A DNA stretch of 11,215 nt from an uncultured Oscillospiraceae bacterium (GTDB taxonomy: Bacteria; Bacillota; Clostridia; Oscillospirales; Oscillospiraceae): NCBI GenBank assembly GCA_947628975.1, contig CANRBW010000040.1, forward strand, positions 1 through 11,215, in the 5' to 3' direction. The notes under the pieces are model-generated. The model saw only the letters and a list, made by a program, of their open reading frames with translations. It searched no databases and was not told where the DNA came from. Below are positions 6,301-11,215 of this stretch, piece by piece. The position numbers and the translations under genes were made by a program. Each line of letters starts with the position of its first letter. Within the stretch, counting starts at the first letter, position 1.

Positions 6301-9300
6301 GCGGGCCGGGGCCAGCGGGAACCTGTCCATCACCAGCGTGGACAACATCGGCCTGGTGAAGGATATGTGCGGCGCCAACGGCGCCGCCAGCGGCGCCGGC
6401 TCCGGCATGAACACCGGCTCCAGGGTGGACGGCAACCAGCCGAGTATCACCGTCACGTCCAAAGGCGTCACCGACGGCGTGGGCACGGCCACGGTGACGG
6501 TGAACGACCCCAAGGCGTACACCACCTCCCTGCGGTATGTGTGGTCCGGCTCCGCCGCGATGCCCGCCACCGGCTGGGTGGACGCCACCGCCGCGGAGCT
6601 GGCCGCCGCGAAGGGCGGCGGGCTGACCCTGTCCACCCGGCAGGAGCCGGGCAGCGGCGACAACGGCAAGTGGTATCTCCACGCGCTGGCCTCCTACGAG
6701 GCCACGGGGGCCTCCGTCTACCAGCGGACCACGGTGGACTTCGGCACCAAGGAGAGTCCCCAGAGTCCCACCCCGCCCGCCCTCTCCCTCAAGGCCACCG
6801 CCGACAACACCAACTGGGCCACCAGCCGGGCCATCACCGTGACGGCGGCCAACGGCGCCAGCCTGGACTATCACCGGGAGGGCGACTCCGGCTGGAAGAC
6901 GGCGAGCGCCACCGGCGGCACGGTGACCGTCACCGAAAACGGCACCTATACCTTCCGCCTCCGGCGGGGGGAGGACATGGCCACGGCGGCGGTGGAGGTG
7001 GCGCGCATCGACGGCAAGGCCCCCGTCGCCTCTGTGGGGGCCCTCTCGGAGGCGGATTCCGCCCTCACCCCCAAGGCTGGGGTCTATACCCAGATCGCCT
7101 TGCCCGTGACCTTCGCCGACGATGAGTCCGGCGTGGCCAAGGTGGAGTACGCCTGGACGGACTCCGCCGCCGACACGCCGGGGAGCTGGCAGACCCTCTC
7201 GGATACCGCCTCCGGCTCGGCCACCCTCACCTACACCGCCACCGAGAGCGCCGAGACGGTGAAGTATCTGCACCTCCGGGTGACCGACCGGGTGGGCCAC
7301 GCCGTCTCCGCCGTCTCGCCCGCGGGCTATACGGTGATCGCCCAGAGCGCCCTGGACGGCAACGCGCCGAAGATCGCCCTGAGCGGCGTTCCCGCGCCGT
7401 GGATCCGGGACAGCGTGACCCTGACCTGGGCGGTCACCAACGTGGCCGGCCGGCATTTCAAGGTCATCCTGCCCGACGGCGTGGAGTTGGAGGACACGGA
7501 GAAGGGCACGGTCCGGGTCACGGAGAACGGCCCCGTCACCGTGCGGGTGGCGGACCTGGACTATGGCGGGAACAGCGCCGCCACCGCCGACGTGAACTGC
7601 ATCGACGTCACGCCGCCCACGGTGGACGTGCCGGCGGTCTCCGACGCCTGGACCAACGCCGCGCCCGCCGTCACCTTCACCGCGCGGGACGACCAGAGCG
7701 GCGTGGGCAAGGCGTATTATAAGGTCGTCCGGGACGACAGCGCCGTCCCCGCGGACGGCCTTGCGGAGTTTGCCGGCGGCGACTACACCGTGACTCTGGA
7801 CGCGGCGGCCACGCCCGCGCCGGGGACCTACTACGTCTATTACAAGTTCTGCGACAACTCCCCCAGCGACTGGGAGACCACCGGGCAGGAGACCAACTTC
7901 ACAGAGGGCTTCGCCGGTCCCTTCCGCATCGACCGCACCGCGCCCACGGTGACGGTGGCGGGCGTGGGGGAGAGCTGGACCGCCACGGCCCAGTCCATCG
8001 GCCTCGCCGTCTCCGACGACCCCGCGGGGGTGGCCAGTCTCCAGTTCGCCGTCACCACCGCCAACGACTCCGTGCCCGCCGAGCTCGCTTCCCTGACCCC
8101 CGCCGGCGGGGGCGTGACCGTGGGGAGCGGGGCGGACGGCACCTTCTACCTCTATTATAAGGCCGTGGACCGCGCCGGGAACGTGACCACCGGCTGGTCC
8201 GACCCCATCCGGGTGGACAAGGCCGCCCCCACGCTGACCGTCAGCGGCGGGGAGACCGGCGACCCGGCAAAAACCGGGCAGACCCTGACCGTCGAAAGCG
8301 CCTTCGGCGTCTCCGGCGGCACGGTGACGGTGGAGAGGCCGGACGGAGCTATTGAGACGGTCTCCGGCGGGTCCTACCCCGTGACGGAGCCGGGGCGGTA
8401 CACCTTCACCGCCCGGTCCAATGCCGGGCTCACCCAGGCGCGGACGGTGGAGATCTGCGCCGTGCGCCTGGACGGCAACGGCGCCGCCAGTCCCGCCACC
8501 CAGCTGGTGGCCGCCGGGGGCAGAGCGACAGCGCCGGACGACCCCGCCCTCGCCGGGCACCGCTTCGCGGCGTGGGAGGACGAGGCGGGGACAGAGTACG
8601 ACTTTGCAGGCGAGGTCGCCGGGGACCTCACGCTGACCGCCCGGTGGACCCTGGACGCGCCCACGGTGACCCTGACCGCCGACCGGGAGAGCGCGACCTA
8701 CAACAACGGCGAGACGGTCATCACCCTGACCGCCGAGGTGGGCCACGCAGCCGGGGACGGCGTGACCTACACCTACCAATGGTTCAAGGACGGCGCGCCG
8801 CTGGCGGGGGCCGACGGCAGCGCCCTCGCCCTGGCCGCCTTTGGCGACAGCGGGACCTATACGGTGGCGGTCACCGCCCACTGCGGCCACGGCCTGGCCT
8901 CGGCGACGGTGACCTCCGACCCCGTCTCCGCCGCTGTCACCGCCGCGCGGCCGGAGATCGTGGCCCCCACGGTGGCCCCCCTCACCTACGGCGACGCGCT
9001 GACCGACGACCGCCTCACAGGCGGCTCGGCCACCCTCAACGGAGAGCCGGTCCCGGGGACCTTCGCCTGGACGGTACAGGGGCAGTACCCCGCCGCCACC
9101 GAGGGGACGAGGTACGGCGTGGTCTTCACCCCGGAGGACGGGGAGGACTACCTGCCGGTGGACTTTGAGGTGACGGTCGTGGTCAAAAAGGCCCCGCTGA
9201 CCCCCTCTGTGGCGGCGGACCGGGTGCCCGGCGGGCCCTACGACGGGACCCTCTACCGCCACGCCAGCGCCGACGGGGAGATCGTCCTGGCCGGGGCGGT

Positions 9301-11215
9301 GTTCGGCGAGACGCCCACCGCCCACGCCCAGGTGGAGTTCGTGACCAAGGACGCGGGCACGGACAAGCCGGTGAACGTCACGGAGATCGCCCTGGATGGA
9401 GACTGGGGCGACAACTACGCCCTCACCACTACTGAATTGACGGAGGCCCCCACCCAGGCCGACGTGACGGCCATCAAGCTGGGCGTCGTCTGGCACTTCG
9501 TGAACGCCGGAGACGGGGCGACGGACGCGGATGCCGGGTGGGACGGGATCTACTACACCGGCGGGAGCGTCACCGTCACCGCCGTGGCCACCGGCCTTGT
9601 GGCCGGGGACGAGTGCGCCCTCACCGTGGGGGAGAACGGCGTTCAGACCAGCGCCGGGACCTACACCGCGAAGATCACGGACCACAGCGACAAAAACTAC
9701 ACCCTGCCCGAAACGGTCACTTGGGAATACACCATCCGCAAGGTGTCGCTGACCCCCTCCGTGGCGGCGGAGCGGGTGCCCGGCGGGGTGTACGACGGGA
9801 CGCTGTTCCGCCACGCCAGCGCCGACGGGGAGATCGTCCTTACCGGGGCGGTGGCCGGCGAGACGCCCACCGCCCACGCCCAGGTGGAGTTTGTGACCAA
9901 GGACGCGGGCGAGGACAAGCCGGTGAACGTCACGGAAATCACGCTGGATGGAGACTGGGGCGACAACTACGCCCTCACCGCCACTGAACTTGTGGCGGCC
10001 CCCACCCAGGCCGACGTGACGGCCAAGGTGCTGACCTTTGACTGGCACATCGCCGAGGGCGGCGCGGAGGCCGGGGACTGGGACGCGCTCTACTACACGA
10101 AAGGTGCTTACACCGTCACCGCCACGGCCACGAACCTGGTGGCGGGGGACGTGTGCGACCTCACCGTAGGGGAGAACGGCGTTCAGACCAACGCCGGGAC
10201 CTATGTGGCGAAGATCACCGCGGTCAGCGACCCCAACTACGCCCTGCCCGCTGAGGTCACCCGGACGTACACCATCCGCAAGGCCCCGCTGACCCCCTCC
10301 GTGGCGGCGGACCAGGTGCCCGGCGGCGTGTACGACGGGACGCTGTTCCGCCACGCCAGCGCCGACGGGGAGATCGTCCTTACCGGGGCGGTGGCCGGCG
10401 AAGCGCCCACCGCCCATGGGGTGGTGGAGTTCGTGACGAAAGACGCGGGCGAGGACAAGCCGGTGAACGTCACGGAAATCACGCTGGATGGGGACTGGGG
10501 GGAGAACTACGCCCTCACCGCCACTGAACTTGTAGCGGCCCCCACCCAGGCCGACGTGACGGCCAAGGTGCTGACCTTCGACTGGCACATCACCGAGGGC
10601 GGCGCGGAGGCCGGGGACTGGGACGCGCTCTACTACACGAAGGGGGAATACACCGTCACCGCCACGGCCACGAATCTGGTAGAGGGCGATGTGTGCGCCC
10701 TCACCGTAGGCGAGAACGGCGTTCAGACCAATGCCGGGACCTACACGGCGAAGATCACCGCGGTCAGCGATCCCAACTACGCGTTGCCTGAAACGGTCAC
10801 CCGGGAATACACCATCCGCAAGGCCCCCGTTGCCTTCCTGGTCACGGACGATGAGTACACCTACGACCGCGCGGCCCACACCGCCGCGGTCACCCTGGAC
10901 GAGGCCCTGCCCCACACGCTGACCACCACCGCCTCCGGCGGCCCGGTCTTCACCGTCGCCTACGCCGGGGCGGAGAGCCAGACCGACGCGGGGAGCTATG
11001 CCATCGTCGTGACCCTCGCCGACCCAGCCAACTTTGCCTGCGGGGACGGCGGGAGCGTAGAGACGCTGGGCGCCCTCACCATCCGCAGGGCCCCCGTCAC
11101 CTTCACCATCGACCCGGAGGTCAAGCCCGCCCACGACTGGGCCGGGGAGGTCAACGCGGATCCCAACCCCGACGGCTATACCCTGGCCGGGGGCGACGGG
11201 GCGCGCTGGGACGAC
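3314..11215 (+). CDS. Giant secreted multidomain surface/adhesin-like protein (right-edge partial)
   Basis: The frame is open from the ATG at 3314 to the window end, giving the first 2634 residues; the C terminus and any cell-wall anchor lie outside. GAGGTGAGG seven bases before the ATG is the ribosome binding site, and an in-frame TGA lies at 3302. Domains in order: signal peptide (1-25, cut after AWA); Pro/Ala/Glu-rich linker (30-80); a helical stretch to about 165; an unassigned region with Cys 268, 288 and 296 (about 175-380); an InlB-type repeat ending in LTAQW (384-454); an Ig-like domain rich in VTVTVTD (456-540); a fibronectin-like module (540-635); a Calx-beta-like module with GTHFDHQAGTLTF (about 638-735); an AT-richer unassigned region (757-923); an Ig-like domain (927-1027); Ig-like modules opening with [TA]P at about 1234-1700; a second InlB repeat (1718-1779); an Ig module with YQWFKDG (1783-1878); a TYGD module (1882-1958); three YDG-MBG-type units (1959-2502); and another MBG-like module. 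Such proteins usually act at the cell surface in adhesion. It is probably activated by the divergent MerR-like protein. Confidence 0.9.
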   Translation, partial: MKRRIVSAWLALCLLLGLAPSAAWAAVPMADGQGGYRETAETPPERSGSAAPAAVPATPKSHPTAEAAPDEDAGASAGADLGLDPNTEAGALLETWFPGVAPEGVPAAVLAMDEDRLLGMIADYEEVLAAVEEAGAEGDAALLAALRTGIDQALAALPREAPIWLREPVMLMSLAPGAVDLKYIDGSGTAFIYHGFEETTSFSPDQSYAFLNSQFDGDDAVSALGSGAILSATTETNNSLKYMQKKYPGAEVAVYVDVIQKGRDFDYCQHGGLYKVPGTSPAEYHYFCWAGGAQDCGPYYAYTYKTAEVEARDVSARLKDVTRQGSNLSADYAVTLNYDTGKTVTLDPGGYTVSADAATGVVTFKITDNDGKTITARFQGPLAIRYADGGTAGVASLPAAQYEWPEDSVTLASAAPTRAGYAFTQWKDQSGNAYKSGAAIAALKTSLTLTAQWRDTQPPDFTYEQAEVKLGATQAEVADKVKPALTITDNEPVEECTVTVTMDPGATGIAGERTVTVTVTDKAGNKTEREVTVTVTASALALTTPTFDSGARTLTAQLASPGEDPITETGLVWGIMTAPTTTLNNGKYATPAPVTAAGGAIQTTPAITEGVTYYARAYAVAGGVTYYSGQMTFGVGAASYGTFNIAYIGGSTFTVTRTDGTDGTQTVSFRTVNGSAVGGTHFDHQAGTLTFGPGVTTQTITVTERGVATAYGDRPATAYSNADRTYSVELYRVIGGGTLGNTTRASRTMTKDGSHTMDRNCYVAKKDTVYSSSSKIDDSHNGYKDIFTMQRNYIQTQYLTYLKATADYYEMHMHADVREDADGYEWMRFTSGGQEAIIEFEIDPSGKYTAWTNGWFPRMQGTTENVIYTRAFEGINPVESKMGLGPVYQLAISADPITVGIRATGSSTDKWELGTCEQESVYYDSKEPTLLAIAPMPNSTYKVGDQFVISLIFDEIVDSQNTGSANLEKIKVHTSWGDATFSGGADTNVLYFTGTVRAGASGNLSITSVDNIGLVKDMCGANGAASGAGSGMNTGSRVDGNQPSITVTSKGVTDGVGTATVTVNDPKAYTTSLRYVWSGSAAMPATGWVDATAAELAAAKGGGLTLSTRQEPGSGDNGKWYLHALASYEATGASVYQRTTVDFGTKESPQSPTPPALSLKATADNTNWATSRAITVTAANGASLDYHREGDSGWKTASATGGTVTVTENGTYTFRLRRGEDMATAAVEVARIDGKAPVASVGALSEADSALTPKAGVYTQIALPVTFADDESGVAKVEYAWTDSAADTPGSWQTLSDTASGSATLTYTATESAETVKYLHLRVTDRVGHAVSAVSPAGYTVIAQSALDGNAPKIALSGVPAPWIRDSVTLTWAVTNVAGRHFKVILPDGVELEDTEKGTVRVTENGPVTVRVADLDYGGNSAATADVNCIDVTPPTVDVPAVSDAWTNAAPAVTFTARDDQSGVGKAYYKVVRDDSAVPADGLAEFAGGDYTVTLDAAATPAPGTYYVYYKFCDNSPSDWETTGQETNFTEGFAGPFRIDRTAPTVTVAGVGESWTATAQSIGLAVSDDPAGVASLQFAVTTANDSVPAELASLTPAGGGVTVGSGADGTFYLYYKAVDRAGNVTTGWSDPIRVDKAAPTLTVSGGETGDPAKTGQTLTVESAFGVSGGTVTVERPDGAIETVSGGSYPVTEPGRYTFTARSNAGLTQARTVEICAVRLDGNGAASPATQLVAAGGRATAPDDPALAGHRFAAWEDEAGTEYDFAGEVAGDLTLTARWTLDAPTVTLTADRESATYNNGETVITLTAEVGHAAGDGVTYTYQWFKDGAPLAGADGSALALAAFGDSGTYTVAVTAHCGHGLASATVTSDPVSAAVTAARPEIVAPTVAPLTYGDALTDDRLTGGSATLNGEPVPGTFAWTVQGQYPAATEGTRYGVVFTPEDGEDYLPVDFEVTVVVKKAPLTPSVAADRVPGGPYDGTLYRHASADGEIVLAGAVFGETPTAHAQVEFVTKDAGTDKPVNVTEIALDGDWGDNYALTTTELTEAPTQADVTAIKLGVVWHFVNAGDGATDADAGWDGIYYTGGSVTVTAVATGLVAGDECALTVGENGVQTSAGTYTAKITDHSDKNYTLPETVTWEYTIRKVSLTPSVAAERVPGGVYDGTLFRHASADGEIVLTGAVAGETPTAHAQVEFVTKDAGEDKPVNVTEITLDGDWGDNYALTATELVAAPTQADVTAKVLTFDWHIAEGGAEAGDWDALYYTKGAYTVTATATNLVAGDVCDLTVGENGVQTNAGTYVAKITAVSDPNYALPAEVTRTYTIRKAPLTPSVAADQVPGGVYDGTLFRHASADGEIVLTGAVAGEAPTAHGVVEFVTKDAGEDKPVNVTEITLDGDWGENYALTATELVAAPTQADVTAKVLTFDWHITEGGAEAGDWDALYYTKGEYTVTATATNLVEGDVCALTVGENGVQTNAGTYTAKITAVSDPNYALPETVTREYTIRKAPVAFLVTDDEYTYDRAAHTAAVTLDEALPHTLTTTASGGPVFTVAYAGAESQTDAGSYAIVVTLADPANFACGDGGSVETLGALTIRRAPVTFTIDPEVKPAHDWAGEVNADPNPDGYTLAGGDGARWDD
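9188..10819 (+). repeat. Three tandem YDG-MBG-type repeat units (552, 540 and 540 bp)
   Basis: Units start at 9188, 9740 and 10280, each at the Lys codon that follows YTIR or its equivalent, and correspond to 184, 180 and 180 residues. Each unit has a YDG-type half (VYDGT, then DAGxDKPVNVTEI, then NYAL) and an MBG-type half (YTVTATATNL, then NAGTYTAKIT, then NYALPETVT). I recognise both halves from motif memory of these Pfam families. Units 2 and 3 are about 91% identical at DNA level by manual count (roughly 48 differences in 540), while unit 1 is more diverged. This points to a recent duplication of the last unit and likely copy-number variation between strains. A related but distinct module follows at 10820. 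Confidence 0.85.

Noticed and set aside
9188..10819. The regular repeats as a CRISPR-like array.
   Set aside because: The units are 540-552 bp, in frame, and encode repeated protein domains, with no short repeat-spacer pattern.
2360..11134. A 2924-codon minus-strand open frame that could be called as one giant protein fused to the regulator.
   Set aside because: It is in exact codon register with the plus-strand giant gene, which has a signal peptide, RBS and recognisable modules. Its own translation upstream of the regulator is Gly/Arg/His-rich without domains. The regulator also has its own consensus promoter and RBS just before 3157.

Overview
The window looks like a chromosomal segment of a GC-rich Gram-positive gut anaerobe, most likely a Clostridia/Oscillospiraceae-type bacterium. 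This is inferred from the high GC, Sec-secreted modular surface proteins built of InlB-type, Calx-beta-like, Ig-like and YDG/MBG-type domains, and strong AGGAGG-like ribosome binding sites. No taxonomic marker gene is present, so the assignment is tentative.

Layout. (1) Positions 1-2047, minus strand: a secreted protein with a signal peptide and at least five diverged copies of a 120-140 residue repeat that I do not recognise. The frame stays open from 2047 to the left edge except for one TAG at 1526-1528, so the gene is either a nonsense-broken pseudogene or needs amber readthrough. (2) 2048-2359: its leader, with two abutting perfect 22-bp palindromes, a MerR-type promoter, and two intrinsic terminators, one for each strand. 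(3) 2360-3157, minus: a MerR/BmrR-like regulator with an N-terminal winged helix, a linker helix and a GyrI-like effector-binding domain. (4) 3158-3313: a compact divergent control region. (5) 3314 to the right edge, plus: the first 2634 residues of a giant Sec-exported, multi-domain adhesin-like protein, which ends with three tandem YDG-MBG-type repeat units and continues beyond the window.

How it fits together. Both secreted-protein genes have, in their own orientation, a promoter with a 19-bp spacer (TTGACC-N19-TATGAT and TTGACT-N19-TAGAAT), and both spacers contain the same dyad, GTTCAC-GG-GTGAAC or a one-mismatch version. Overlong 19-bp spacers with a central dyad are the hallmark of promoters activated by MerR-family proteins. 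The regulator gene lies between the two promoters, and its own 17-bp-spacer promoter overlaps one of them. The simplest reading is a small self-contained regulon: an effector-sensing MerR protein activates two large secreted proteins, one to its left and one to its right, and controls itself. The two control regions are an inverted duplication of each other (31/38 identical by eye, with six of seven differences being transitions).

The giant plus-strand gene uses no TTA, CTA or TCA codon from 3314 to 11134. This creates a 2924-codon antisense open frame that runs in register into the regulator gene and could mislead gene callers. No RNA genes, insertion sequences, CRISPR arrays or origins were seen.
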